A stretch of DNA of 64,000 bases from Emticicia sp031378345 (GTDB taxonomy: Bacteria; Bacteroidota; Bacteroidia; Cytophagales; Spirosomataceae), in NCBI GenBank assembly GCA_031378345.1, contig JANNDY010000036.1, forward strand, positions 1 to 64,000. The letters are read 5' to 3'. A program made the translations under genes and the position numbers. Of this stretch, positions 9,373 to 19,181 are shown in pieces. Below the pieces are notes generated by a model. It ran no database searches, was not told the origin of the DNA, and saw only the letters and a list, made by a program, of their open reading frames with translations. Numbering within the stretch: position 1 is the first letter of the stretch; every line of letters begins with the position of its first letter.

Positions 9373-10722
9373 TCAAACAATCTCAAAATAACGTTTCAAT
9401 TCCCAATCACTTACGGCTTTGGCGTGTTGCCTCCACTCCCACTCACGAGTTTGGGTAAAATGTTCGACAAATCTTTCTCCAAAAAGCTCTTTTGCTACAT
9501 CCGAATTTTTCATTGCTTGCGTAGCTTCATCGAGGTTTCTTGGCAAAATTCCGTTGCTAATATCTCGATAACCGTTGCCCACAGTTGCAGCTTGAGTTAG
9601 TTTCAAATTTTTGCGAATACCATACAAACCTGCTGCCAAACAAGCTGCCAATGCCAAATATGGGTTGGTATCTGAGCCAACCACACGAGTTTCGAGGCGA
9701 CAAGATTTTTTGCCCAAAGGCAATGCACGCAATGCTACGGTGCGATTATCAATGCCCCAAGTAAGTGTTGTCGGAGCCCACGCACCTTCAACTAATCTTT
9801 TATAACTATTGATTGTTGGAGCAATCATTGGCAAGATAAATGGCAAGCAAAATAGCTGACCAGCTATGTAACTTTCCATGAATTTACTAATATTGTTGGG
9901 AGACTTTTCATCATAAAAAAGGTTTTTCTCTTCCTCAGCGTCCCAAAGGCTTTGATGGACGTGTCCGCTGCAACCAGGCAGGTTTTCATTGATTTTTGCC
10001 ATGAAAGTTGCCATAATTCCTAATTTATTGGCAATTTCTTTCACCGAAGTTTTGAATAAAATGGCTCTGTCGGCAGCTTTCAAAATTTCAGAATACGCAA
10101 TGGCAGCTTCGTAAACCCCAGGCCCAGTTTCGGTGTGAAGTCCTTCGACTGGAATATCAAATTTGGTGAGTTGTTCAAACAAATTTGTCATAAAATCGTT
10201 ACGTAAACTGCTCCGCAAAAGCGAATAGCCAAACATTCCGGGCGTAAGTGGCGTAAGGTTTTGAAAACCTTTTTGGTGAATGGTGGCTGGAGTTTCTTCA
10301 AAATTAAACCATTCAAATTCTTGTGAAAAAAAAGCCTTAAACCCTTGATTATCAGCATCTTGAATCACTTTTTTTAATAAAGTTCGAGGGCAAACTTCGG
10401 CAGCACCTTCAATGAATTCTCCCAAGAAAAAAGGTACATCATTTTCCCAAGGAATTTTACGAAAAGTCGTTAAATCAAGCTTTGCTTTGGCATCTGGGTA
10501 GCCAGAATGCCAACCTGTAAAAGTGCCATTATCATAACAAACATCTGCCATATCCCAGCCAAAAACCACATCACAAAAACCAAGTTCGCCTTCAATAACG
10601 GACATGAATTTTTCTTTGCTGATGTATTTTCCACGCAAAACGCCATCAATATCCGCAATGGCTAATTTTACTTTTCCCGAAGGATGGGAGTTTACGTATT
10701 CTATTATTTGTTGGGTAGTCAT
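9373..10722 (-). CDS. Glutamine synthetase family protein (gamma-glutamyl ligase)
   Basis: 449 residues, the usual length for the GS-I-like family. The N-terminal beta-grasp part (about 1-100) is followed by the catalytic barrel. GCSGHVHQSL provides the conserved histidine region, and the C-terminal NRTVALR and CRLETRVVGSD segments match the glutamate and metal-binding loops. There is no clear adenylylation-site segment of true GlnA. It therefore resembles PuuA or FluG-like ligases that glutamylate amines rather than the main ammonium-assimilating enzyme. The substrate cannot be deduced. No polyamine-degradation genes flank it. Confidence 0.82.
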   Translation of the reverse strand: MTTQQIIEYVNSHPSGKVKLAIADIDGVLRGKYISKEKFMSVIEGELGFCDVVFGWDMADVCYDNGTFTGWHSGYPDAKAKLDLTTFRKIPWENDVPFFLGEFIEGAAEVCPRTLLKKVIQDADNQGFKAFFSQEFEWFNFEETPATIHQKGFQNLTPLTPGMFGYSLLRSSLRNDFMTNLFEQLTKFDIPVEGLHTETGPGVYEAAIAYSEILKAADRAILFKTSVKEIANKLGIMATFMAKINENLPGCSGHVHQSLWDAEEEKNLFYDEKSPNNISKFMESYIAGQLFCLPFILPMIAPTINSYKRLVEGAWAPTTLTWGIDNRTVALRALPLGKKSCRLETRVVGSDTNPYLALAACLAAGLYGIRKNLKLTQAATVGNGYRDISNGILPRNLDEATQAMKNSDVAKELFGERFVEHFTQTREWEWRQHAKAVSDWELKRYFEIV

Positions 10723-10895
10723 GATTACTTTATGCTTTGTTGTTTATTGTCGGCATTTTTCACTCCAAAAGGAGAAGCTGAGAGATATATTTTGCGTTAA
10801 TTAATTGATTATCAAACATTTACTTCTTTCGTCGAATTAGAGTTCCAAACATTGAAAACTTCGCTAAAATGAATGAATTATATAAAAAGTATCAT

Positions 10896-11411
10896 CTAAA
10901 TTCTTTTAAAACTATAATTTTCTACTATCTTACCTCCAAAATACATTATAAAAATTCCTCCACCTGCTTCTCCATTAAATTCTATTGCTAAATCATTAGT
11001 AGAGTTAAAAAACATTTTCATTTGTATATTTCGATAACGATGAAAAATCAAAGGAACTCCTTCATTATATTTGTTTTTGTCAATATTAATAGTTCCGTTT
11101 TTATACTCATATTTTACTTTTGCAATTCGTGTTTCGTTCTTATTCTTAATAATCAAGTTAAGGTTTTTATTATCCAATATTTTAATTTCAAATGTTGAAA
11201 GTGAATCCATAGCAAAAGTTCTAAAATTGAATGGCTTAACAAAACTCCCAAAATAGGCTTTTGTTGATGGACTTACATTGCGTTCAGGCTCATTTGCCAC
11301 GTTTGAAAAGTTACCCTCAAATTTTAAAACTTGATTATTGTTTAATATTTGTTTTGTCTTACAAGAAAAATTTATGAATAGAAACAAAGTGTAAAAGAAT
11401 ATTTTTTTCAT
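10896..11411 (-). CDS. Putative lipoprotein of unknown function
   Basis: I use the ATG at 11411, which gives 171 residues beginning MKKIFFYTLFLFINFSC, a short type II signal peptide with lipobox-like NFSC. A longer frame from 11462 adds an unlikely hydrophilic leader. The mature part is predicted mostly beta-strand, with alternating charged and hydrophobic residues (ILDNKNLNLIIKNKNETRIAKVKYEYKNG would form paired strands) and no known motif. It lies on the same strand as, and downstream of, the ATP-grasp gene, with a GC-rich palindrome between them. I do not recognise the family. Confidence 0.6.
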   Translation of the reverse strand: MKKIFFYTLFLFINFSCKTKQILNNNQVLKFEGNFSNVANEPERNVSPSTKAYFGSFVKPFNFRTFAMDSLSTFEIKILDNKNLNLIIKNKNETRIAKVKYEYKNGTINIDKNKYNEGVPLIFHRYRNIQMKMFFNSTNDLAIEFNGEAGGGIFIMYFGGKIVENYSFKRI

Positions 11412-11479
11412 TTCTATTTTTGTTTGTTCTTTTTCCAATTTGGAGAAAGAAGATATTTGCATTATTTCGAAAACTTAGA

Positions 11480-11513
11480 AACGCTGGCAGGGGCTTGAAG
11501 CCCTGCCAGCGTT
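11480..11513. repeat. GC-rich palindromic element
   Basis: A perfect 13-bp stem (11480-11492 with 11501-11513) around an 8-nt loop, strikingly GC-rich for this region. It begins two bases past the stop codon of the ATP-grasp gene on the minus strand. It lacks a proper T-run on that strand, so it looks more like a dispersed REP-type palindrome than a dedicated terminator, though it may work as one. Confidence 0.7.
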
Positions 11514-11515
11514 CA

Positions 11516-12721
11516 TTAATGTACAGGTTTATCAGGAGCAGGTGCCGAAGCATGATAGCCTAAATCTCGAATCATTTTTGCGTATTTTTCCATCAATTCC
11601 ATAACTTTTTCACGGTTTTTTGAGCGAACAATGATGCCAATATGATACTCTTCATTCATTTTCCAGACAATTTCTGGGTCATTGAAAGGAGCATAATCGG
11701 GGTATTGGTGCGACGAAAGCGAAATGACAATTCCTGAATAATAATCTTCCACTTTTGGCAATTCATAAACTCCATTTGTAGCAACCGCTGTCTCTATTTT
11801 TGCCCATTCTCGCCACAAATTTATGCCCGACGAAAACTCAACCATTTCTGCCAGATTTGCTCCACCTACACGAGAAGCTGTTTCCAGAAAATAAAATTTT
11901 CCATCTTCATGACATTTTATCATTTCGGTATGTGAAGCACTGAATTTCAAGCCAAATGCCTTCATTACTTGCTCATTCATTTTCTTCAAAGCCTTGTCGT
12001 CTTTTGAGTCATGTTCGACAGTAACTGAGCGAAAAATGCCGCCTCCGTGAGCAACTTCCAAAGGCGTATTGAGGTATTGATTGCTTCTTGAAAAAATCAC
12101 TTTTCCTTCAACCGTCAGGGCATCAACATGATACACATCGCCAGGTTTGAATTGCTCTATCAAAAAATTATGTCTTTCATCCCCCAAAGAATGTATGGTG
12201 TCCCATGCTTCTTGAAAACTATAAACTTTCTTTATTCCTGCCGCCGAAGCCTCTGAACGAGGTTTTATGACCCATGGAGGCGAAGTTTTTTGCAAATATT
12301 CGGTAATATCAATGTCATGAAAAAGCGGACTAAAAGGCGGTACAGCAATGCCAGAATCTTGTGCTTGCACTCGCATAGCCAATTTATCTCGAAAATAGCG
12401 AGCCGTAGTTTGTCCCATGCCAGGAATTCGGAAATGCTCACGCACTAAAGCTGCTTTTTCTACATCAAAATCATCTAAAGCAACTACTCGGTCTATCTTT
12501 TTGCTACGCATAAAACCCGACAACCCCGTTAGTATTTTTTGGTAGGTATCGAAGGTATTCTCTACATTATCCAAATAAAAAAACTCATCAACTGACTCAC
12601 GAGGCCAAGGCTTATGTTCTAACTTTTTATTGGTCAATAAATAAACGGTGTTTCCTTCGGCTTTGCAAGATTTCAGAAACTCAACTCCTTTGAAGTAAGT
12701 ACAAATACAGAGAAAATTCAT
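11516..12721 (-). CDS. ATP-grasp domain protein
   Basis: 401 residues. The N-terminus (about 1-110) looks like a pre-ATP-grasp Rossmann-type domain. The central region carries the ATP-grasp lobes, with PPWVIKPRSEASAAGI (lysine of the A-subdomain) and LIEQFKPGDVYHVDALTVEGKV, and the metal-binding end HTEMIK...FLETASRVGG (FLE-x-N-like, with Ala-Ser in place of the usual N-x-R start). Such enzymes ligate a carboxylate to an amine or thiol through an acyl phosphate. No peptide or cofactor biosynthesis genes are next to it, so the substrate is unknown. Confidence 0.75.
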   Translation of the reverse strand: MNFLCICTYFKGVEFLKSCKAEGNTVYLLTNKKLEHKPWPRESVDEFFYLDNVENTFDTYQKILTGLSGFMRSKKIDRVVALDDFDVEKAALVREHFRIPGMGQTTARYFRDKLAMRVQAQDSGIAVPPFSPLFHDIDITEYLQKTSPPWVIKPRSEASAAGIKKVYSFQEAWDTIHSLGDERHNFLIEQFKPGDVYHVDALTVEGKVIFSRSNQYLNTPLEVAHGGGIFRSVTVEHDSKDDKALKKMNEQVMKAFGLKFSASHTEMIKCHEDGKFYFLETASRVGGANLAEMVEFSSGINLWREWAKIETAVATNGVYELPKVEDYYSGIVISLSSHQYPDYAPFNDPEIVWKMNEEYHIGIIVRSKNREKVMELMEKYAKMIRDLGYHASAPAPDKPVH

Positions 12722-12892
12722 GGTTTATAATTTTGTTTGGGTGAAGTCTGATATTTTATTCGATATTCGATATTTTTTTTGACTTTGGCAAATTATCGAA
12801 GTTATTTAAGTTAGAAAGTAACAAGTTAAAAAGTGTCAAACATTTGACAATCAACGGTTTATGACAAATAATTATTCAAAAACTATAACAAT

Positions 12893-12930
12893 AAAAAAGC
12901 TCCCTGTTTTTTGAACAGAGAGCTTTTTTT
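12893..12930 (-). terminator. Terminator downstream of the DUF1573 gene
   Basis: A hairpin built from AAAAAGCTCCCTGTT paired with AACAGAGAGCTTTTT (one mismatch or wobble), flanked by A and T runs on both sides. It ends the minus-strand transcript of the 12992-13426 gene. Confidence 0.75.
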
Positions 12931-12991
12931 AAAGAAAATATTCTACGCAGTATGCCTAAAACCTACTACCTAAAACCTAATTTCTAAAATC

Positions 12992-13426
12992 TTATTTTGC
13001 TTTTTTCTTCGCTGCTGGAGTTGAACCAGTCGCTGGGGCAGGAGCAGGAGCTGCCGCACCTGTTACTTCACCTTTGATAGTCAAAATAACAGTTGCATTT
13101 TCTGCTGAACTTGTTACAGTGATAGTTTTTGTAAATGCACCTGGGCGACCAGATGTATTATAACCAACTTTGATTACACTTTTGCCACCTGGAGCAATTG
13201 CGTCTTTCGACCACTCTGGAGTTGTGCAACCACATGAAGCCATTGCATTTGAAATTACTACTGGTGCTGTACCTGTGTTTGTTACTTCAAAGTTGTAAGT
13301 AGCTAAAGGACCTTCAGTCAATTTACCGAAATCATGTACTTCTTTGTTAAATTTTAATACGCCTTGTGCTTGAATTGAAGCTACAAAAGCAAAAACTACT
13401 GCGATTGTTGAAAATAATTTTTTCAT
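12992..13426 (-). CDS. Exported DUF1573 domain protein
   Basis: 144 residues with a Sec signal peptide (about 1-20, ending SIQAQ). A single DUF1573 Ig-like domain follows: FNKEVHDFGKLTEGPLATYNF, the ASCGCTTPEW cysteine pair and the GRPGAFTKTI strand typical of the family. The C-terminus is a low-complexity Ala/Pro tail ending KKKAK. The family is abundant in Bacteroidota envelopes. Its role is not established, and the fold suggests protein binding. It is monocistronic, with its own terminator. Confidence 0.88.
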   Translation of the reverse strand: MKKLFSTIAVVFAFVASIQAQGVLKFNKEVHDFGKLTEGPLATYNFEVTNTGTAPVVISNAMASCGCTTPEWSKDAIAPGGKSVIKVGYNTSGRPGAFTKTITVTSSAENATVILTIKGEVTGAAAPAPAPATGSTPAAKKKAK

Positions 13427-13668
13427 TGGAATTTGTTAAATTTTAAAAGTTAAAAAATGATTTTTTATTAGTAAAGCATAATCTTTACGCAAATAAACAT
13501 CATTAAATATATATGTACCAAATTTTTAACAAGTCATTAACAAAATTTCTCTGTGAAGCAATTTTTTGAAAATGATTTATTTTCTCATAACTTTACATCA
13601 TAATTAGTTGTCATACTAACTATTTATGAACCAAAATAAGTAGAATTACCTTAATTCTTCATCATCTT

Positions 13669-16083
13669 ATGACCGAACTCCTTGACCCAATCACTTCGAC
13701 GGATGTACTTCTTACTCAACAAGAAGTGCTAAACGATTACCGCATTGCTTGCGAAAGCCGTGAAGTTAGTTACATCGGGCGGCAGGATGTGTTTAGGGGG
13801 CGAGCCAAATTTGGCGTCTTTGGTGATGGAAAAGAAGTTGCTCAATTGGCAATGTCGAAAGTTTTTCGCAAAGGTGATTTTCGCTCAGGATACTATCGAG
13901 ACCAAACTTTTTTGGCTGCCATCGATGTACTTAATTGGCAACAATTTTTTGCACAATTATATGCCCATACTGATATTGCTCATGACCCATTTACAGGTGG
14001 TCGTTCGATGAATGCTCACTACGGAAATCATTGGATTGATGCTCAAGGCGAATGGCTCGACCAAACGCAAATGTATAATACCGTTTGCGATGTTTCTTCT
14101 ACTGCGGGTCAAATGCCCCGTGCAGTTGGATTAGCTTATGCTTCAAAACTTTTTCGCCAAAACCCTGATTTACAGGCACTTACAAAATTTTCTCATCAAG
14201 GAAACGAAGTTTGTTTTGCTACAATTGGCGATGCCTCTACTTCTCAAGGAATGTTTTTTGAGTCGATAAATGCCGCTGGTGTACTGCAAATTCCGCTTAT
14301 ATTTTCGGTTTGGGATGATGGTTTTGGTATTTCTGTACCAATAGAATATCAAACTACAAAGTCGAGTATTTCGGAAGCATTGGCAGGATTTCAAAGAGAA
14401 AATGGCACAAATGGCTTAGAAATTATTGTAGCAAGAGCATGGAATTATGTTGAACTTATTGAGGCATACCAAAGAGCCGCACGCTATGCCCGTGACCAAC
14501 ATGTGCCTGTTTTGGTTCATGTGATAGAAACAACGCAGCCACAAGGACACTCAACTTCGGGTTCGCACGAGCGTTATAAAACTAAGGAAAGATTAGCTTA
14601 TGAGCATGAATTTGACTGTAATGTACATTTTCGTGAATGGATTTTAGAAAATAATTATGGTACAGAAGAAGAGTTAAAAGAAATAGAAACAAAGGCAAAA
14701 GATATTGCAAAAAAATCTCGTAATGCTGCATGGACTGCCTACAGAGATTCATTAAAACCTGAGTATGAACAAGCCATTGTTTTACTAAAAAAAGCCTCTA
14801 CTGAGAGTAAAAGTGCAAAAGCAATTGCTGAAATTAAAGATGGTTTAGAAAAAACTGAAAATCCTGTCCGAAGAGATGTAGTTTCGGCAATGAAAAAAGC
14901 CATTCGTTTATTACGTTTTGAAGAAAATTCATCAAAAAAAGGCATTTTAGCATGGTTTAAGGAAATTGCTCCCGAAAACTATATAAGATTTAATTCGCAT
15001 CTTCTAAGCGAATTTCCAACTTCGCCAATGAATGTCAAAGGTATTGCTCCAACTTATAATGAGCATAGCCAAATTGTTGATGGGCGAGAAATTATTAATA
15101 CTTTTTTTGATAAATTACTTGAAAACGACCCTCGTATTTTTGCTTTGGGTGAAGATGTAGGCAAGATTGGAGACGTAAATCAAGGTTTTGCAGGATTACA
15201 AGAAAAACACGGCGAATTGCGAGTAACCGATGCAGGAATTCGTGAAACAACCATTATTGGGCAAGGAATTGGTGCAGCCATGCGTGGTTTGCGTCCAATT
15301 GTAGAGATTCAATATTTCGACTATATATATTATGCTTTGGCAACCCTCACCGACGACTTGGCAACGCTTCGTTATCGAACAGTCGGAAAACAATTTGCTC
15401 CGCTAATAGTTCGTACACGTGGGCATCGTTTGGAAGGAATTTGGCACTCAGGTTCACCTATGGCAGCTATGCTTGGTTCGTTGCGAGGAATGCACATTTT
15501 AGTTCCTCGAAATATGGTTCAAGCGGCAGGTTTTTATAATACAATTCTAAAAGGCGATGACCCAGCATTGATTATTGAATGTTTGAATGGCTATCGAATT
15601 AAGGAAAAAATGCCCTCAAATTTGACTGAGATTTGCTTGCCTTTGGGTATTCCCGAAACTTTGAAAGAAGGCACAGACTTGACGATTGTAACTTATGGTT
15701 CGATGTGCCGAATTGTGATGGAAGCAGCAGCACAATTAGAGGAAATAGGCATCTATGCCGAAATAATTGATGTGCAGTCATTGCTGCCTTTCGACATAAA
15801 TTACAAAATTGTTGAGTCAATAAAAAAGACAAATCGAGTAATTTTTGCAGACGAAGATGTGCCAGGCGGAGGTTCGGCATACATGATGCAACAAGTGCTT
15901 GATGGTCAAAATGCTTATCGTTGGTTAGATTCTGCCCCTATTGCCATCGCTTCTCAGGCACACCGCCCCGCTTATGCTTCTGACGGAGATTACTTCTCGA
16001 AACCAAATGCCGAAACTATTTTTGATGCCGCTTATGAAATAATGCACGAAGCCAAACCTTCAGTTTTTCCGAGTTTATATTGA
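13669..16083 (+). CDS. Fused 2-oxoacid dehydrogenase E1 (alpha plus beta)
   Basis: 804 residues carrying both halves of a branched-chain or pyruvate-type E1. The alpha half (about 1-400) has the thiamine diphosphate region GDASTSQGMFFE...WDDGFG, which replaces the textbook GDG...NN pair. The beta half (from about residue 470) has LGEDVGKIGDVNQGF, GIRETTIIGQGIG and the C-terminal ADEDVPGGGSAYM. It decarboxylates a 2-oxo acid and transfers the acyl group to a lipoyl E2. No E2 or E3 gene is in the window, so substrate specificity is open; branched-chain acids are plausible because Bacteroidota make iso-fatty acids. The ATG at 13669 is the first suitable start. Confidence 0.9.
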   Translation: MTELLDPITSTDVLLTQQEVLNDYRIACESREVSYIGRQDVFRGRAKFGVFGDGKEVAQLAMSKVFRKGDFRSGYYRDQTFLAAIDVLNWQQFFAQLYAHTDIAHDPFTGGRSMNAHYGNHWIDAQGEWLDQTQMYNTVCDVSSTAGQMPRAVGLAYASKLFRQNPDLQALTKFSHQGNEVCFATIGDASTSQGMFFESINAAGVLQIPLIFSVWDDGFGISVPIEYQTTKSSISEALAGFQRENGTNGLEIIVARAWNYVELIEAYQRAARYARDQHVPVLVHVIETTQPQGHSTSGSHERYKTKERLAYEHEFDCNVHFREWILENNYGTEEELKEIETKAKDIAKKSRNAAWTAYRDSLKPEYEQAIVLLKKASTESKSAKAIAEIKDGLEKTENPVRRDVVSAMKKAIRLLRFEENSSKKGILAWFKEIAPENYIRFNSHLLSEFPTSPMNVKGIAPTYNEHSQIVDGREIINTFFDKLLENDPRIFALGEDVGKIGDVNQGFAGLQEKHGELRVTDAGIRETTIIGQGIGAAMRGLRPIVEIQYFDYIYYALATLTDDLATLRYRTVGKQFAPLIVRTRGHRLEGIWHSGSPMAAMLGSLRGMHILVPRNMVQAAGFYNTILKGDDPALIIECLNGYRIKEKMPSNLTEICLPLGIPETLKEGTDLTIVTYGSMCRIVMEAAAQLEEIGIYAEIIDVQSLLPFDINYKIVESIKKTNRVIFADEDVPGGGSAYMMQQVLDGQNAYRWLDSAPIAIASQAHRPAYASDGDYFSKPNAETIFDAAYEIMHEAKPSVFPSLY

Positions 16084-16117
16084 ACGATTGTTACTATTTA
16101 TTCTTACCAAGTTTTAT

Positions 16118-16160
16118 ATAACTCATGTTACGCATGAAAAAGCCTTTCGGGCTTCGGGGC
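16118..16160. repeat. Truncated copy of the dispersed ATAACTCATGTTACGCA element
   Basis: The 17-mer ATAACTCATGTTACGCA at 16118-16134 is identical to 38547-38563. In both places it is followed within a few bases by a small AAGCC...GGCTT hairpin (16140-16154 here). The inverted end seen at 38767-38783 is absent, so this is a partial copy between the E1 gene and the next gene. Confidence 0.6.
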
Positions 16161-16244
16161 AGAGTAACTCTTGCTAAATTTGTGTAAGTCTTTCTTTATT
16201 TTATCAACAAAAAATATAATATTTTGCTAAAAGTATCCTTTTCT

Positions 16245-19043
16245 ATGAAAAACCTCTACATTATTCTATTTACATTTATTTTTTCACAATCATTTGGACA
16301 AGTCATTTTCAAAGAAGGGTTTAAATATACCGAAAATTCACTTTTGACCGCTAATGGCTGGACAGCCCATAGTGGAGGCGGCACAAATACCATAAAAGTA
16401 AGCAGTGGACTTAGCCAAGGCACATTAAGTGTTGAGGGTGGCTCGGCGATTCTTACAACTTCGGGCGAAGACATTAACCGTCAAATAACAAACCAAGTTT
16501 CTACGGGTTCGGTTTATACAAGGTTTTTGCTAAATGTAACAGCCGCCCAAGATGCGGGCGATTATTTTTTTCATTTAGGTCCAAAAGACTTAGGAACAAT
16601 TTTTAGAGGAAAAGTTTTTGTTAAAAAAAGTGGTGTGGGCTTTCAGATTGGCGTAACAAAAGCAAGCAATATTCCTAATTATGGTGCTACGGTTTATGAT
16701 TTGAACACAACAATTATAGTTGTGATGAAATATACTTTCAAAACTACAAGTACAACTGACGATGAGGTGGTTTTGTATGTAAATCCGACAATTGATAAAG
16801 AGCCAACAACTGCACTTTCAACTACTCCAGCTGGCGAAACAGACTTAGAAAATATAGGCTCAGTGGCTCTCAGACAAGGAGCTGCCGCCAATGCACCCAA
16901 TGTAAAAGTTGATGAAATTGTAGTAGGAACAACTTGGAATGATGTTTTTAGTGTTTCGAATTCTGCGGATATTTCACTTAAAAACTTACCTCAAATGCTC
17001 AATAAAATATCAAATCAGCTTCCAAATAGCTATAAAATTGATATTACAGGAAGTAATTTGGAGGGAGATTTAGAAATTTTACCCGAAAATGAAAAGAATT
17101 TTGAAGTTTCCAAAGATGATAAAAACTGGGAAATAATGATTTCTTATAAAATTCAAAATAAGCAAATCAATGACGCTTTTTATGTTAGAGTTTCTGATAA
17201 ATTGAATAACATACAATTTGGAAAACAAAATCTTGTGGTCAGATACGGAGCTACTTCAAATTATAAAGTTTTGACAACAGCTCCGCTTAATTTTCAAATT
17301 ACAGAAACGATTTTAGGATTTACTAAAGTTTCGATTATTAAAACAATTGCCGAACAAACTACTGTGAAAGCAGCAGGCAGAGTTACAGGCGAAGTAAACA
17401 GTCTACTATATATTCAAGACGAAAGTGGTGGAATTCCTGTCAGCGGAACTTTCGCCAATCTCAAATTAGGCGATTCCGTGCAGGTTTCGGGGAAATTATC
17501 AAATATCAGCAAGCAGTTAGTTATTCAAGCTACTGATTTTACAAAAATAGGCACGACTAACAAAATTCTTTTACCAAAAACCATCACTTCTGCCCAATTA
17601 TCTGCCAATGAAGGCAACTTGATTTCGGTACAAAATATTAATTTTTCAGACAAAAAATTCGTCTTTTTGCCCAACACCAACTACACAATTTCGGACGGAA
17701 CAAATGCCTCAACAGTCAGAGTTTGGGAAACCACCGATATTGATGGCTTGACCAAACCACAAGGAAATATAGCGATTACGGGCATTGTGGGGCGTTTTAA
17801 TGATGGTTTTCAAATTTATCCACGTTTTAAAGCAGATATTCCAACGGCGGCGGCTTTGCCAAAAACGAATTCAACTATCAGCTTAGACAAAACCTTAGAC
17901 GTAGCCGCTTGGAACGTTTATTGGTTTGGAAATAAGGCAAATGGAGCAACTGACGAGGCACTTCAACAAACCAATGTCAAGCGAGTTTTAGATTCGCTAA
18001 AAGCTGATTTATACGTACTTTCGGAGGTGTCAAACCCTACGGCTTTTACAGATTTAGTTGCAAAAATGATAGGTTTTAAAGGCTTATGTTCGACTGCGAT
18101 TTCGGCAGGTGGTGTGGCAGACGATGCCCAGCGAGTTTGTTTTATTTATAAAGAAAGTGTCATTACTGCCATTTCTTCAAAACCTTTGCTGAAAGGCACG
18201 ACTCCGATTGCCAATTATCCTGATACTTTTGATCGTTTTTGGGCAAGTGGAAGGCTACCATTTTTGTTTGTATGCGATGCTAATGTTGATGGTGTAAAGC
18301 GTCGCTTAAACGTGGTTGGTATACACGCAAGGGCAAATACAGCTTCTGATATTCCGAATAGCGAAAGGATTTTTCAGCAAAGAAAAATTGATGTGGAAGT
18401 GCTGAAGGATTCGCTTGATAAGCAGTTCAAAGACGAGTTGGTTATGATAGCTGGCGACTTTAATGATGATGTTGATGAAAATGTTGTGGCGGGCATTTCG
18501 ACCAAAGAATCTTCGTACAAAAAATTTGTTGATGACACCGAAAATTGGCAAGCAATTACCAAAACTTTGAGCGATAATGGATACAGAACTTACATCGGTG
18601 AAGACAATGTAATTGACCACATTTTAATTTCTAACAAGCTGAAAACCAGTTACTTACAAAATTCTGTAAGGGTAGAGTTGCCTTTTATGTACCTCAATAA
18701 TTATAGAAATACAACTTCCGACCATATTCCAGTGATGGCTCGTTTTCAGTTGCAAGCATTGCCTTTGGCAACAGAAGAAAATGTTAAAAACTTTGGCAAA
18801 ATTTACCCAAATCCAAGCAATGGAAACATCGAATTTGACATTGATGATGCCTTCAAATCTCAAAGTTTCACCTATACATTTTCTGACCAAGTAGGGCAAG
18901 TTTTTTATTCCGAAAAAGGAAATTGGAGCGAAGTTAAAGGGAAAATGAATGAAGCTTTGAAAGGAAAAGCAACAGGGATTTATTTCTTGAAAATTGCAGA
19001 CGAAAAAAAGAAACAAGTTTTTAAGGTTTTAATTGAGAAGTAG
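16245..19043 (+). CDS. Secreted endonuclease/exonuclease/phosphatase protein with T9SS C-terminal domain
   Basis: The ATG at 16245 gives a 932-residue protein with a clear signal peptide (MKNLYIILFTFIFSQSFGQ); the frame is open a little further upstream, to 16224. A lectin/LamG-like beta region comes first (about 20-230), then an OB-fold-like segment (about 385-455, GRVTGEVNSLLYIQDESGG) and a nuclease/phosphatase domain (about 550-840). The latter carries WNVYWFG, LSEV, GIHARAN, GDFND, DHILIS and TSDHIPV, which are metal and catalytic elements of the DNase I fold. The last 80 residues (KIYPNPSNGNIEFDI to the end) form a type A T9SS sorting domain, so it should be secreted or surface-anchored. 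Extracellular nuclease or phosphodiesterase activity is the inference. Confidence 0.85.
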   Translation: MKNLYIILFTFIFSQSFGQVIFKEGFKYTENSLLTANGWTAHSGGGTNTIKVSSGLSQGTLSVEGGSAILTTSGEDINRQITNQVSTGSVYTRFLLNVTAAQDAGDYFFHLGPKDLGTIFRGKVFVKKSGVGFQIGVTKASNIPNYGATVYDLNTTIIVVMKYTFKTTSTTDDEVVLYVNPTIDKEPTTALSTTPAGETDLENIGSVALRQGAAANAPNVKVDEIVVGTTWNDVFSVSNSADISLKNLPQMLNKISNQLPNSYKIDITGSNLEGDLEILPENEKNFEVSKDDKNWEIMISYKIQNKQINDAFYVRVSDKLNNIQFGKQNLVVRYGATSNYKVLTTAPLNFQITETILGFTKVSIIKTIAEQTTVKAAGRVTGEVNSLLYIQDESGGIPVSGTFANLKLGDSVQVSGKLSNISKQLVIQATDFTKIGTTNKILLPKTITSAQLSANEGNLISVQNINFSDKKFVFLPNTNYTISDGTNASTVRVWETTDIDGLTKPQGNIAITGIVGRFNDGFQIYPRFKADIPTAAALPKTNSTISLDKTLDVAAWNVYWFGNKANGATDEALQQTNVKRVLDSLKADLYVLSEVSNPTAFTDLVAKMIGFKGLCSTAISAGGVADDAQRVCFIYKESVITAISSKPLLKGTTPIANYPDTFDRFWASGRLPFLFVCDANVDGVKRRLNVVGIHARANTASDIPNSERIFQQRKIDVEVLKDSLDKQFKDELVMIAGDFNDDVDENVVAGISTKESSYKKFVDDTENWQAITKTLSDNGYRTYIGEDNVIDHILISNKLKTSYLQNSVRVELPFMYLNNYRNTTSDHIPVMARFQLQALPLATEENVKNFGKIYPNPSNGNIEFDIDDAFKSQSFTYTFSDQVGQVFYSEKGNWSEVKGKMNEALKGKATGIYFLKIADEKKKQVFKVLIEK

Positions 19044-19069
19044 AGAGCGTTTGGTTTATAATTATAGAT

Positions 19070-19102
19070 AAATAAGGCTTCACATAGTGCGAAGCCTTAT
19101 TT
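19070..19102. terminator. Hairpin terminator between convergent genes
   Basis: A perfect 12-bp stem (AAATAAGGCTTC with GAAGCCTTATTT) around a 9-nt loop, just downstream of the nuclease-like gene and before the glutamate dehydrogenase stop. The T-run is short. Confidence 0.6.
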
Positions 19103-19107
19103 GATAA

Positions 19108-19153
19108 GGTTGGTTGCCGAGTAATATCACCAATCAATGGTTGGTTACCGAGT
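19108..19153. repeat. Short duplicated element beside the gdh stop codon
   Basis: Two 15-mers, GGTTGGTTGCCGAGT at 19108-19122 and GGTTGGTTACCGAGT at 19139-19153, match at 14 of 15 positions in direct orientation. A GC-richer stretch continues to the stop codon of the dehydrogenase at 19182. The composition differs from the surrounding intergenic DNA. Confidence 0.6.
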
Positions 19154-19181
19154 GAATCGGACGACCGCTGCTGACGAAGCA

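Noticed and set aside
9373..12721. Ligase gene cluster (glutamine-synthetase-like plus ATP-grasp) as a peptide or polyamine pathway
   Set aside because: The two genes are separated by an unrelated lipoprotein gene and a palindrome, and no other biosynthetic genes are nearby.
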